64,000 bases of DNA. Origin: Halopiger xanaduensis SH-6 (GTDB taxonomy: Archaea > Halobacteriota > Halobacteria > Halobacteriales > Natrialbaceae). Below the pieces are notes generated by a model. That model was not told the DNA's origin and searched no databases. It was given only the letters and a program-made list of their open reading frames with translations. The DNA is taken from positions 2,988,270-3,052,269 of the forward strand of contig NC_015666.1 in the NCBI RefSeq assembly GCF_000217715.1, in the 5' to 3' direction. The stretch's first letter is position 1. Each line of letters opens with the position of its first letter. A program made the translations under genes and the position numbers. Shown here piece by piece: positions 1 through 7,994 of this stretch.

Positions 1-2
1 TC

Positions 3-50
3 TCGACGCACCCGCCGACGGAGAAGCGCATCGAGAAACTCCGAAGCTAA
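3..50 (+). CDS. C-terminal end of an HtpX-like M48 metalloprotease (partial)
   Basis: Only the last 15 residues and the TAA are in the window. The frame reads STHPPTEKRIEKLRS. A serine-threonine-His-Pro-Pro-Thr block followed by a basic helix is the typical C-terminal signature of HtpX/Ste24-type M48 membrane metalloproteases, where it reads STHPPTxxRIxxL. The catalytic HExxH and membrane segments would lie upstream and cannot be checked. The assignment rests on this short motif alone, so any M48 peptidase is possible. Confidence 0.6.
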   Translation, partial: STHPPTEKRIEKLRS

Positions 51-146
51 CGCGGCTGGGCCCGACTCTTGCTATTCGGGCCGCGCGGCACACGGTTCCG
101 ACGCTGATCGCCGCGATTTTTACGGATGGCCGCCGGACGTTAGGCC

Positions 147-644
147 GTGACCGAAATTCATCCCGGCCAGCGCGTCGCCGTTCTCGTCGACGCCCAAAAC
201 CTCTACCACTCGGCACAGAGTCTCTACAGCCGCAACATCGACTATTCGTCGCTGCTCGAGAAGGCCGTACAGGACCGCCAGCTCACCCGCGCGATCGCCT
301 ACGTGATCCGCGCGGACGCCCCCGAAGAGGAGAGCTTTTTCGAGGCGCTGGTCGACATCGGCTTCGAGCCGAAGATCAAGGATATCAAGACCTTCGCCGA
401 CGGCTCCAAGAAGGCCGACTGGGACGTCGGCATGAGCTTGGACGCGGTGACGCTCGCGAACCACGTCGACACGATCGTCCTCTGTACGGGTGACGGCGAC
501 TTCTCGCGACTCTGCTCGCACCTGCGCCACGAGGGCGTCCGCGTCGAGGTGATGGCGTTCGAATCCTCGACCGCCGACGAACTCGTCGACGCGGCCGACT
601 CCTTCCTCGATCTGGACGAGCGGCGCGAAACGTTCCTGCTGTAA
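147..644 (+). CDS. NYN domain protein, LabA/DUF88 family (PIN-like nuclease fold)
   Basis: A 165-aa protein starting at GTG. The whole length fits the NYN (LabA/DUF88) domain, a PIN-like fold usually associated with metal-dependent RNA cleavage. The acidic motifs expected of the fold are present: VDAQN near residues 14-18, KADWDVGMSLD near residue 90, and TGDGDF near residue 115. The last is the most diagnostic. No signal peptide or membrane segment is visible, so it should be cytoplasmic. It stands alone between the HtpX-like gene and a convergent small membrane protein gene. The substrate is unknown. A regulatory role, as reported for cyanobacterial LabA, cannot be judged from sequence. Confidence 0.85.
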   Translation: MTEIHPGQRVAVLVDAQNLYHSAQSLYSRNIDYSSLLEKAVQDRQLTRAIAYVIRADAPEEESFFEALVDIGFEPKIKDIKTFADGSKKADWDVGMSLDAVTLANHVDTIVLCTGDGDFSRLCSHLRHEGVRVEVMAFESSTADELVDAADSFLDLDERRETFLL

Positions 645-752
645 GGTCGTCCGGTATCCTCGCAGCAGCCACGCGTCGCTGGTGTGCGTTTCGAGCGTTC
701 AGAGAGAAATCCGTAGCGTCGATTGCTGTCCCGTCCTCGGCCTCCCGACCGG

Positions 753-917
753 TTACGCTTCTCGAGCGACGGTCGTCAGTACCGCGCCCGTCCCCGCGAT
801 CAGCGCCGTCCCCGTCAGCAGCGACACGAGCGGCGGGTCGAGCGCCGCCGGCCCGACGAACGTCAGGCCGCTGACCGCGAGCAGCCCGAGCCCGAGGCCG
901 ATCTGCGTCAGATCCAT
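753..917 (-). CDS. Small two-TM membrane protein, 54 aa
   Basis: A short frame on the minus strand starts at ATG (complement of 915-917) and ends with TAA at 753. It reads MDLTQIGLGLGLLAVSGLTF and continues through a second hydrophobic stretch ending VLTTVAREA. Two hydrophobic helices (about residues 5-22 and 31-50) are separated by a short PAALDPP turn. The clean alternation of glycine-rich hydrophobic segments, and a start next to a short AT-rich tract (tatataatgg at about 940-950, on the upstream side of this minus-strand gene), argue that it is a real gene. No family is recognised. Confidence 0.7.
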   Translation of the reverse strand: MDLTQIGLGLGLLAVSGLTFVGPAALDPPLVSLLTGTALIAGTGAVLTTVAREA

Positions 918-1116
918 CGGACTCGACTATCCGCTCGGCGTATATAATGGTCATGATGCGTCGCTCCCGTGCTCATCGATGGGTAGCAGCGCTCTCGAGC
1001 CACCTGCGCGTCATCCCGTTACATCCGATGGCCGGTCGGAGAGCCGGACCGATCCTCGGAACCGCCGCCGGGACAGGTCGAAGGGCTTTCGACGGGCCGA
1101 GCCGAACGGCGACCCA

Positions 1117-1611
1117 ATGAGCGAGGTCGCTGACGGGAACGCGGATCTGACGACGCTTCGGACGATCGCGGACTACCAGTTCGGTGCGGGGGCGGGCACG
1201 GCACTCTTTCCGCCTACCGAAACCGACTCACTCGAGATCACCCGGACTTCCTCCGGGCGACCGCGACAGGTCCACGCCGACGCCGGCCGTATCGTCTCCT
1301 TCGGCACCGACGGCCGGTTCACGCTCGGCCTCGAGGGCGGTCGCCGGCTCGACGCGGCGCTCGAGCATCCCGCCTACCGCGTGGTCGTCGACGACGAGAG
1401 CGAACCGTTCGTCCGCGAGGAGAAGAACGTCTTCGCGAAGTTCGTCCTCGAGGCGGGGCCGGAAATCCGGCCGGGCGACGAAGTGCTGGTCGTCCACGAG
1501 CGCGGGGAGTTGCTCGCGGTCGGCCGAGCGGAACTCGACGCAGCGGCCATCGCCGATTTCGATACGGGGATGGCCGTCAACGTTCGCGAGGGTGCGCCCG
1601 CGGAGCGGTGA
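1117..1611 (+). CDS. PUA domain-containing protein (RNA-binding)
   Basis: The protein is 164 aa from the ATG at 1117 (MSEVADGN). An open frame runs upstream but lacks haloarchaeal protein character, so this ATG is preferred. The C-terminal half, about residues 85-155, has the archaeal PUA pattern: a hydrophobic start, FAKFVLEAGPEIRPGDEVLVV, a turn, then GELLAVGRAEL. PUA domains bind RNA in archaeosine transglycosylases, pseudouridine synthases and free-standing proteins. The N-terminal part (LRTIADYQFGAGAG) matches haloarchaeal PUA proteins. An archaeosine-related role is possible but not shown. Confidence 0.8.
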   Translation: MSEVADGNADLTTLRTIADYQFGAGAGTALFPPTETDSLEITRTSSGRPRQVHADAGRIVSFGTDGRFTLGLEGGRRLDAALEHPAYRVVVDDESEPFVREEKNVFAKFVLEAGPEIRPGDEVLVVHERGELLAVGRAELDAAAIADFDTGMAVNVREGAPAER

Positions 1612-1847
1612 GGACTGCGCGCTACGTACGGCCTGGATTGCGACGAGCGTCGCGTCGTCTCGGGAAGGCAACCCGTCCCTGTCCCCGTCCGGACGAACGG
1701 CCGACGTCCCGCGGTCGCCGCTATTTGCTGAGGCTGATTCTTCACGCTAGACTTTATTACGAGTTGACGCGAACGTTTCACGTACGAACATGTCAAGCGC
1801 GAAAACTACCCTCCCCGACGTGACCGGCCGCCGTGACTCGTGAGTCG

Positions 1848-2156
1848 ATGAACGACCAGCGTTCGCACCGGCAGCAGCTCCTCGATTCCGGGCTCGAGGT
1901 CTCACACCGGCTCGTCGACGTACTCGCGTCTAGCGCGATCATCGGAACGGCGGTGACGACGTCCGGCGCGGCCGTCGTCGGGATCGTCTACGTGGCCGGA
2001 TTCCCCGCCTCGGAGTGGTTCCGCAACGTGACCGTCACCGTCGCGGCGCTGGCCGCCGGCTTTCTGTTCGTAACGGTGTGTGCCGTCGCGGCGTATTACC
2101 TCCTCTATACGATTCGCGGCGAACACAGCCACGGCGGGATTCTCGACGGCGAGTAA
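1848..2156 (+). CDS. Two-TM membrane protein, hypothetical
   Basis: The protein is 102 aa from the ATG at 1848; a GTG five codons upstream (1833) is an alternative start. A short charged N-terminus (NDQRSHRQQLLDSG) precedes two hydrophobic segments, about residues 30-55 (ASSAIIGTAVTTSGAAVVGI) and 65-88 (VTVTVAALAAGFLFVTVCAV). A hydrophilic C-terminal tail ends in HSHGGILDGE. No domain is recognised. It precedes the NAC-trmI operon by about 80 nt but has its own start region. Confidence 0.7.
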   Translation: MNDQRSHRQQLLDSGLEVSHRLVDVLASSAIIGTAVTTSGAAVVGIVYVAGFPASEWFRNVTVTVAALAAGFLFVTVCAVAAYYLLYTIRGEHSHGGILDGE

Positions 2157-2234
2157 CGCGGTTCTGTCACCGTACGCGGGAGTCCCGCGCGAAAGACCGT
2201 AGAGTAAAAGAGTGCCGACGCCGACGTGTCGGGT

Positions 2235-2627
2235 ATGTTCGGAGGAGGCGGCGGCGGACTCAATCCGCGTAAAATGGAGCAGATGATGGAACAGATGGGC
2301 ATCGACGTCGACGACATCGATGCCGAAGAAGTGATCATCCGGACCGACGAGCACGACCTCGTCTTCAGCGACCCCGAGGTCACGAAGATGGACGCTCGCG
2401 GCCAGGAAACCTACCAGATTATCGGCTCGCCCGAGGAGGTCGAGTCCGGTGCGGCCGGCGGCGCTGCCGACAGCGGTGCCGGTGCCGACGAAGACGCCGG
2501 CCCGTCGATCCCCGACGAGGACGTCGAACTCGTCGCCACCCGCGCCGGCGTCAGCGAGGACGACGCCCGCGCCGCCCTCGAGGAGAACGACGGCGACCTC
2601 GCCGCGGCGGTCGAGGACCTCGAGTAG
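2235..2627 (+). CDS. nac: Nascent polypeptide-associated complex protein (archaeal alpha-NAC)
   Basis: The protein is 130 aa from ATG 2235; a GTG nine nt upstream is the other possible start. It begins with the glycine run and [16 protein letters not shown] typical of archaeal NAC. The NAC beta-barrel domain follows at about residues 15-75 ([29 protein letters not shown]). After an A/G/D-rich linker, a UBA domain closes the protein at about residues 92-130 ([20 protein letters not shown]). Archaeal NAC is a homodimer that binds nascent chains at the ribosome exit. The gene ends 9 nt before trmI, so the two are probably co-transcribed, as in many archaea. Confidence 0.95.
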   Translation: MFGGGGGGLNPRKMEQMMEQMGIDVDDIDAEEVIIRTDEHDLVFSDPEVTKMDARGQETYQIIGSPEEVESGAAGGAADSGAGADEDAGPSIPDEDVELVATRAGVSEDDARAALEENDGDLAAAVEDLE

Positions 2628-2636
2628 AGGCTGCGC

Positions 2637-3443
2637 GTGACCGAGCACGATTCCGACGGCGGGAGCGACGCCGACTCCGGTACCGACGAGGACGCCGAAA
2701 CCGCAGCCGACCGCGTCCCCGTCCTCCTGGTCCGGGGCGACCGCGAGTACCTCGTCGAACCCGGCGCGGAGATGGGCACCGACCTCGGCGTCCTCGAGGT
2801 TCCCGAGGACGTCCAGCCCGGCGACACCCTCGAGACGCATCTGGGCGACGAGTTCCACGTCCGCCGACTGCGCGGCCCGGACCTCTTTCACCACTTCGAG
2901 CGCACCGGCGCGCCGATGGTCCCCCGCGACATCGGGCTGGTGATCGGCGAGACGGGCATCGCCCGCGGCGACCGCGTGCTCGACGCCGGCACCGGCACGG
3001 GCGTGCTCGCGGCGTCGATGGCCCGCGCCGGCGCCGACGTCGTCACCTACGAGCAGGACCCCGACTTCGCCGACGTCGCCCGCGAGAACATGGCGCTCGG
3101 CGGCGTCGACGACGTCGTCGACGTCCGTACCGGCGACGTCTGCGAGGAACTCGAGACCCTCGAGTCCTCGTCGTTCGACGTCATCACGCTGGATACGGCC
3201 GACGCGGCGGACGTGGTCGCCCATGCGCCCGAACTGCTGGTCGACGGCGGTTTCGTCGCGGTCTACAGCCCGTTCATCGAGTCGACCCGCGAGGTCGCGG
3301 AGACGGCCCGCGAGGCTGACCTCGCGAACGTCCGCACGCGCGAGACCATCCAGCGCGAGATGGAGTTCGACGACCGCGGCTCGAGGCCGTCGACGGCTCC
3401 CGTGGGTCACACGGGATACCTGACGTTCGCGCGCAACGAGTAA
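2637..3443 (+). CDS. trmI: tRNA (adenine-N1-)-methyltransferase TrmI
   Basis: This is a 268-aa class I SAM methyltransferase starting at GTG, directly behind NAC. An acidic N-terminal extension of about 25 residues (TEHDSDGGSDADSGTDEDAE) precedes a small beta-barrel domain. The Rossmann fold follows, with SAM motif I VLDAGTGTGVLAA near residue 120 and an acidic residue at the end of beta-2 (YEQDP). The phrase GAPMVPRDIGLVIGETGIARGD is typical of archaeal TrmI. The family makes m1A at tRNA position 58, and also 57 in some archaea, as a tetramer. The gene ends before a convergent region shared with TFS. Confidence 0.92.
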   Translation: MTEHDSDGGSDADSGTDEDAETAADRVPVLLVRGDREYLVEPGAEMGTDLGVLEVPEDVQPGDTLETHLGDEFHVRRLRGPDLFHHFERTGAPMVPRDIGLVIGETGIARGDRVLDAGTGTGVLAASMARAGADVVTYEQDPDFADVARENMALGGVDDVVDVRTGDVCEELETLESSSFDVITLDTADAADVVAHAPELLVDGGFVAVYSPFIESTREVAETAREADLANVRTRETIQREMEFDDRGSRPSTAPVGHTGYLTFARNE

Positions 3444-3617
3444 CAGTTATTTTCTCACCTTCGGCCGTGAGCGGGCTCCGAGCACCGCGAGGAGTCCGCG
3501 ACTCGGGGAAGGGCAGGGCTTCACACCGTTATCGACCGCGAGCAGCCGCAGGCTGCGAGCGGGCCGACGACCGACCCGTAGGGGAGGGAGGAGTGCTTTT
3601 CATCGAAGTTTTGCCGA

Positions 3618-3640
3618 GTGCGGTCGCGAAGCGACCGCAC
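3618..3640. terminator. Perfect 10-bp hairpin in the convergent trmI/TFS intergenic region
   Basis: GTGCGGTCGC, a GAA loop and GCGACCGCAC form a perfect stem. It sits 20 nt past the stop codon of the minus-strand TFS gene and 175 nt past trmI. There is no long T run next to the stem in either direction. It could end transcription of either convergent gene or be a haloarchaeal intergenic repeat. A second, weaker hairpin (GCAGCC, GCA, GGCTGC) lies at 3542-3556. Confidence 0.45.
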
Positions 3641-3659
3641 GCAGCGCAAAAGTTCGTTC

Positions 3660-3968
3660 TTAGTTGTCGTCCTCGCGCCACTTGTGCTCGCACTCGGTAC
3701 AGATGAAGAAGCGCGTCTCGGACTCGTCGGCCGAGCGGATCTGTTGCATGTACCAGTAGGCGCGGTCGTTGCCGCACTCGGGACAGTGGGCGTCGGTTTC
3801 GGGCAGCGAGGTTTCCTCGGAGGATTCGATGATCTCGCTGGCTTCCTGGCTGTCGGTGACGATGTACTGGTCGGCGTCGCCCTTCGGCTCCGTGTAGCCG
3901 CAGCTGCCGCACTTCCAGAGGCCATCGTCGGCTTTCATCATCGAACCGCATTCGTCGCAGAATTCCAT
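3660..3968 (-). CDS. tfs: Transcription factor S (TFS, TFIIS/RPB9-like)
   Basis: A 102-aa protein with two zinc ribbons. The N-terminal ribbon uses C4, C7, C20 and C23 (CDEC...CGSC). The C-terminal ribbon uses C62, C65, C90 and C93 (CPECGND...CTEC). The C-terminal ribbon carries the acidic hairpin RSADES with D81-E82. These two residues enter the RNA polymerase funnel and stimulate RNA cleavage, so this is an active TFS1-type elongation factor and not an inactive paralogue. The linker is short and acidic. It is convergent with trmI. Length and motifs are normal for haloarchaeal TFS. Confidence 0.96.
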   Translation of the reverse strand: MEFCDECGSMMKADDGLWKCGSCGYTEPKGDADQYIVTDSQEASEIIESSEETSLPETDAHCPECGNDRAYWYMQQIRSADESETRFFICTECEHKWREDDN

Positions 3969-4058
3969 CGTTGTCCGGGCTACGTGGGTCGACGGACTTA
4001 AGCGACCCGTTTACCGCCTCGAGTCGGCGGGCGGACACGATCGAGGCCGATCGATCCC

Positions 4059-5435
4059 TCACCGGTCGGCGTTGACAGCCTCGAGCACGGTCGGGAGCAC
4101 CGCGGCCTGTTCGGCGATCACGAGATAGTCCAGGCGAAGCGACGCGAGCCTGATCGTCCACGACCCCGCATCGTCCGCGTTGATCTTCTCGAGCGCGCGC
4201 TCGAGTCGCCCATCGTGCGACTCGAGGTCGGCCGCGAGTTCGGCACACAGGTACCGGACGAGCGGATCGTCGCCCTCCGCGTCGAGTCGCGCCTCGAGTT
4301 CGTCGACGGCGCGCCGTTTGGCTTCGCGAACGTCGTCGCCGTCGATGTCGGACTCGTCCACTATCGGATCGTCGTCGTCGAGAAATCTGGTGCTGGGGAC
4401 GTCCGCGAACGCCGCGAGGGAGAGCGCAGCCGCGTACCGCTCGGCCGCGATGCGGGTCGCGAGCGCGAGGCGCCCCTCGCCGCGCTCGTCCGAGCCGTCC
4501 GACCGGAACGGGTCGTCGTACCGCTCCCACACGTCCCACGCGTACGCGGCGTAGTCGTCGTCGTATTCGAAGTCAGTATCGTCGACGGTCGCCTCGATCT
4601 CCCCGTTCAGCGTCTCGTACCGCGCGTCGAGGACATCGTCGACGACGTCGGCGTCCGCGCCGGCCTCGTCGGCGAGGCGGTCCGCGAACCGCTCGACGTC
4701 CTCGAGTTCCGCGGCGGCGTCGGACGCGCGCATGGACGCCCGGGCCAGCATCATGTCGTCGGTCGAAACCGTCGCGTCGGCGTTTGACTGACCGGTAGAG
4801 CCGGTGGACTCGAGGGATCGGCGGCCGGCGCGGATCGTGAGGCGAACGTCCTCGAGTCGCTCGTCGAGTTCGCCGTAGGCGGCGACTGCCCGCGAAAGTT
4901 CGGTCGCGCGGTAGGTCAGGTCGTCCGCGACCGCCCCGTACTCGTCTTCGAGGGCGTCGAAGTCGTCGACGATCCCCTCGCGGTCGCGGTCGCCGCGGTC
5001 GACGCGCACCAGGGCCAGCGCCTCGCTCGCTCCCCGGAAGGCGGTTCGGAGGTCGTCGAGGAGCGCGAGCCGTTCGTCCGCCGAGAGCGTCCCGAACGCG
5101 TCGAGGCGATCGTCGGCCGCCTCGAGTTCCGCGGCGGCGTCTTCGAGTCGGGACTCGGCGTGCTCGACTCGTTTCCGCGGATCGTCCTCGACGTCGAAGT
5201 CGTCCCACGCGCGCTGCGCGTCGGTGAGGCGGCGCTCGAGGTCGTCGAGGGCGGCGGCGACGTGCGATTCGGCGACCGGCAGCGCCGTCCGCGGGCGGGG
5301 ATCGGGGGGATCGAGATCGAGAGCGGCTCGGAGCGCGTCGCGATCGGACCAGCGCCAGAGTCGCCGTCGCTGGTGGTAGCCGCCGAGGCCGACCGCGCCG
5401 ACGAGGCCGCCGGCCAGCAGCTCGCGTCGTTCCAT
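4059..5435 (-). CDS. Long acidic coiled-coil protein with an N-terminal anchor, hypothetical
   Basis: The protein is 458 aa. It starts MERRELLAGGLVGAVGLGGY, a positively charged N-terminus followed by a short glycine-rich hydrophobic stretch that looks like a Tat-type signal or anchor, and then basic HQRRRLWRW. The rest is rich in D, E, A and L with heptad-like helices (for example LDDLERRLTDAQRAWDDFD near residue 65), which predicts extended alpha-helical bundles outside the membrane. I do not recognise a domain. A minus-strand DUF5789 gene lies 140 nt upstream. A surface-exposed or periplasm-like structural role is only a guess. Confidence 0.75.
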   Translation of the reverse strand: MERRELLAGGLVGAVGLGGYHQRRRLWRWSDRDALRAALDLDPPDPRPRTALPVAESHVAAALDDLERRLTDAQRAWDDFDVEDDPRKRVEHAESRLEDAAAELEAADDRLDAFGTLSADERLALLDDLRTAFRGASEALALVRVDRGDRDREGIVDDFDALEDEYGAVADDLTYRATELSRAVAAYGELDERLEDVRLTIRAGRRSLESTGSTGQSNADATVSTDDMMLARASMRASDAAAELEDVERFADRLADEAGADADVVDDVLDARYETLNGEIEATVDDTDFEYDDDYAAYAWDVWERYDDPFRSDGSDERGEGRLALATRIAAERYAAALSLAAFADVPSTRFLDDDDPIVDESDIDGDDVREAKRRAVDELEARLDAEGDDPLVRYLCAELAADLESHDGRLERALEKINADDAGSWTIRLASLRLDYLVIAEQAAVLPTVLEAVNADR

Positions 5436-5575
5436 TGTGGGTGCAGCATGTCAGAGAGAAATAAGTTTTGTCTTCTTCGTCGCTCTCGAGGATCCTCGAG
5501 GGGCGGAGACGAAGGAACCGGCTCGCCGAGTGCTCCGACGACGGATCTCCCGGACGCCTCACCTGCCGTCGTCCG

Positions 5576-5842
5576 CTATCCTTCGCCCTCGGACTGGTAC
5601 GGCTCGCCCACCGCTTCGCGCGGTAACACGTTGTTCAGTTCCGACTCGAGGTCGTCCATCGACTCGAACCGCTCGGCGTCGCTGTCCGCGATGAGGGCCC
5701 CCAGGTTCCGCTCGCCGTCGGCGAGCAGGAGCGTAACGTCGTCGAACTCGCGGGCCGCCTCCTCGTTCGTGACGGGGTACTCGAGGTCGTCGAAGACCGA
5801 TTCGATGCGGCTCAGTTTCACGGACGTGGTATCGTCACCCAT
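5576..5842 (-). CDS. DUF5789 family protein
   Basis: An 88-aa acidic protein. It reads VKLSRIESVFDDLEYPVTNEEA near the N-terminus and DDVTLLLADGERNLGALI in the middle, a pattern I associate with the small haloarchaeal DUF5789 family, which resembles DUF2795 proteins. The fold is predicted to be small and helical with no membrane segment or cysteine. The function is unknown. It may be transcribed ahead of the coiled-coil gene that follows on the same strand. The family name is from memory of similar proteins, so treat it as likely, not certain. Confidence 0.75.
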   Translation of the reverse strand: MGDDTTSVKLSRIESVFDDLEYPVTNEEAAREFDDVTLLLADGERNLGALIADSDAERFESMDDLESELNNVLPREAVGEPYQSEGEG

Positions 5843-5986
5843 GCCAGATCGTACGCCGACCGGCGGCTTGTAACCCGTTGCCGCCGGTTGCGACAGTCGG
5901 GACGCGCGACAGTTTCGCGTTCAGTTCCGATCCCGATCAGTTTCGGTTCGAAACCGTAATCCGACACGGCGTCGCAGTTCGTAGCG

Positions 5987-7279
5987 ATGCGGCAGTTCGT
6001 CCGCTGGCTCGTCGCTCAGTTCGCGGTCGACCGGCGCGTCCTCGCGCTGGCGTTCGCCCGGATGGCCGACGGCATCGGCAACTCGTTTCTGATCATCGTC
6101 ATCCCGCTGTACGTCTCGAGCGGCCTCGTGGGCGGGCCGACCTTCGGCCTCGCGGAGTCGATGCTCATCGGGCTGATCCTCTCGCTCTTCGGCTTTCTCA
6201 ACAGTAGTTTCCAGCCGCTCACGGGGCGGCTCTCGGACCGGACCGGCCGCCGCAAGCCGTTCATCCTGATCGGGCTCGCCGGTCTCGCGGTGACGAACCT
6301 CGCGTACGTCCTCGCGGAGACGTACGCCGCGCTGGTCGTCATCCGCGGGTTGCAGGGGGTCAGCGTCTCCTTCATCATTCCCGCGTCGGTCGCGCTGGTC
6401 AACGAACTCGCGACGACGGAGGACCGCGGCGGGAACATGGGCGTCTACAACACGTTCCGGCTGGTCGGCTTCGGCGCCGGTCCAGTTGCGGCCGGCGCGG
6501 TCGTCAACCTCGGCCCCTACCGGCTGGGCGGACTGACGCTCAGCGGGTTCGACGCCGCGTTCTACGTCGCCGCGATCACGGCGACGATCAGCTACCTGCT
6601 CGTGACCGTCCTCATCACCGATCCCGAGTCGACGCAGGCGAACGCCGGCGCGGACCTCTCGATCGACGTGCTGGACCGGTCGGGACCGAACCTGCTCGAC
6701 CCGATCTTCACGCTGGGCGTCGCGTCGCTGTTCATGGCCGCGGCCATCGCCCTGTTCGCGACGATCCAGCCGCAGGTCAACGCCCGCCTCGAGCAGGGCT
6801 CGACCTGGTTCGGGCTGCAGTTCGCGGCCTTCATCGTCGCCCAGATCGTCCTCCAGACGCCGATCGGGCGGGCCTGCGATCGGTACGGACGGCGGCCGTT
6901 CATTCTGGGCGGGATGATCGTCCTCATCCCTTCGACGCTCGTGCAGGGGTTCGTGCTGACCTCCGAGGCGATGTTCTTGGCGCGCCTGGCGCAGGGAATC
7001 GCGGGCGCGATGGTGTTCGCGCCGTCGCTCGCGCTGGCGGGCGACCTCGCGGGCGAGGGCGAGTCCGGCTCGAAGCTGTCCGTGCTGACGATGGCGTTCG
7101 GCTTCGGAATCGCCGTCGGTCCGTTCGCCTCGGGCGCGCTGGTCGGATACGGCTTCGCCGCGCCGTTCGTTTTCGGGACCGTCCTCGCGTCCCTCGGCGC
7201 GATTCTGGTGTATACGCAGGTCGAGGAGACGCTCGAGACGACGGCGTCGGTGTCGCTGCCGTTCGTCGGGGGCGATTGA
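5987..7279 (+). CDS. MFS transporter, 12 TM
   Basis: A 430-aa major facilitator superfamily permease. About 12 hydrophobic helices are visible. The family motif A between helices 2 and 3 appears as GRLSDRTGRRKPFIL, and the related loop in the second half as GRACDRYGRRPFILGG. A large cytoplasmic loop between helices 6 and 7 holds the acidic stretch NAGADLSIDVLDRSGPN. The substrate cannot be read from sequence. Drug or metabolite export is common for this sub-type, which has the PASVALVNELAT phrase of multidrug-like MFS proteins. The ATG at 5987 sits at the N-terminus of the first helix and is preferred. Confidence 0.9.
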   Translation: MRQFVRWLVAQFAVDRRVLALAFARMADGIGNSFLIIVIPLYVSSGLVGGPTFGLAESMLIGLILSLFGFLNSSFQPLTGRLSDRTGRRKPFILIGLAGLAVTNLAYVLAETYAALVVIRGLQGVSVSFIIPASVALVNELATTEDRGGNMGVYNTFRLVGFGAGPVAAGAVVNLGPYRLGGLTLSGFDAAFYVAAITATISYLLVTVLITDPESTQANAGADLSIDVLDRSGPNLLDPIFTLGVASLFMAAAIALFATIQPQVNARLEQGSTWFGLQFAAFIVAQIVLQTPIGRACDRYGRRPFILGGMIVLIPSTLVQGFVLTSEAMFLARLAQGIAGAMVFAPSLALAGDLAGEGESGSKLSVLTMAFGFGIAVGPFASGALVGYGFAAPFVFGTVLASLGAILVYTQVEETLETTASVSLPFVGGD

Positions 7280-7410
7280 GCCGCCGTCGCTCGAGCGGTC
7301 CGCTCGACTGGAGGCGAGGATTTGGAGACGAGGGTCGGGAGATGACCGCGCGACCGTAACGGCGAGACGGGACGCAACGCAAAAGTAGCGGATCCGCATA
7401 CGCTCGGACG

Positions 7411-7920
7411 ATGACCCTTTCCGAGGAGGCCAGGGACCGGTTGGCCGACGTGGTGGAGCTACAGCCGACGAAAAATTCCGAGCTACAGGACCGGTGGGGG
7501 ATGGAAAGCGGCAGCGAGGTCCACCAGTACCTCGAGAACGAACTGAGCGACTACTACTTCCGGGACGACAACAGCTTGATCCGCGCGACCGCGGAGGCGG
7601 CCGACCTCGTCGACGTCGAGCCGGGCATCGAGAGCGATCCGGAGGCCGAGGGTGCACCCTCGCGCATTCGAGTACCGGAACTCCAGGCCCAGATCGTACA
7701 GGTGCTCGCCGGGCCCGACGAGGAATCCGAAAGCGTCGTCTCGGTGCTGCACAAGCTCCGCGACGAGTTCGACGTCGACCCCGACGCCGAGGACGTCCGG
7801 TCGGGGCTCCAGAGTCTCCGGCGCAAGGACGTCGTCGAGGTCGAGTACCGAACCGTCCCCACGTTCCGGCTGGCCGTCGACCGCGAGGAGCTCGAGGTCG
7901 CCGTTTCGGATTCGGATTGA
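7411..7920 (+). CDS. DUF5797 family protein, winged-helix-like
   Basis: A 169-aa cytoplasmic protein. Its N-terminus (LSEEARDRLADVVELQPTKN) and SGSEVHQYLENELSDYYFRDD resemble a helix-turn-helix with wing, and a second such unit follows the linker GAPSRIRVPELQ. The pattern matches the haloarchaeal DUF5797 family as I recall it. The YYFRDDNSLIRAT segment would be the wing. No catalytic residues are evident. The gene stands alone, and the nearest plus-strand gene upstream encodes the MFS transporter. A transcription-related role is inferred from fold only. Confidence 0.75.
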   Translation: MTLSEEARDRLADVVELQPTKNSELQDRWGMESGSEVHQYLENELSDYYFRDDNSLIRATAEAADLVDVEPGIESDPEAEGAPSRIRVPELQAQIVQVLAGPDEESESVVSVLHKLRDEFDVDPDAEDVRSGLQSLRRKDVVEVEYRTVPTFRLAVDREELEVAVSDSD

Positions 7921-7994
7921 ATTCGAACGCGGACTGAACAGTCGCCGTCCCGTCTGCAGTCGATCTAGCTTCTGTTTGCGTTACTTGGCCGCCG

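Noticed and set aside
1612-1832. Frame MRTARYVRPGLRRASRRLGK between PUA and membrane protein genes
   Set aside because: Strongly basic, no domain and no promoter-like placement. It continues the antisense-like composition.
1902-3410. Long minus-strand frame opposite NAC and trmI
   Set aside because: It has no domain, is valine/arginine/leucine-rich as antisense frames of G+C-rich haloarchaeal genes are, and overlaps two well-supported genes.
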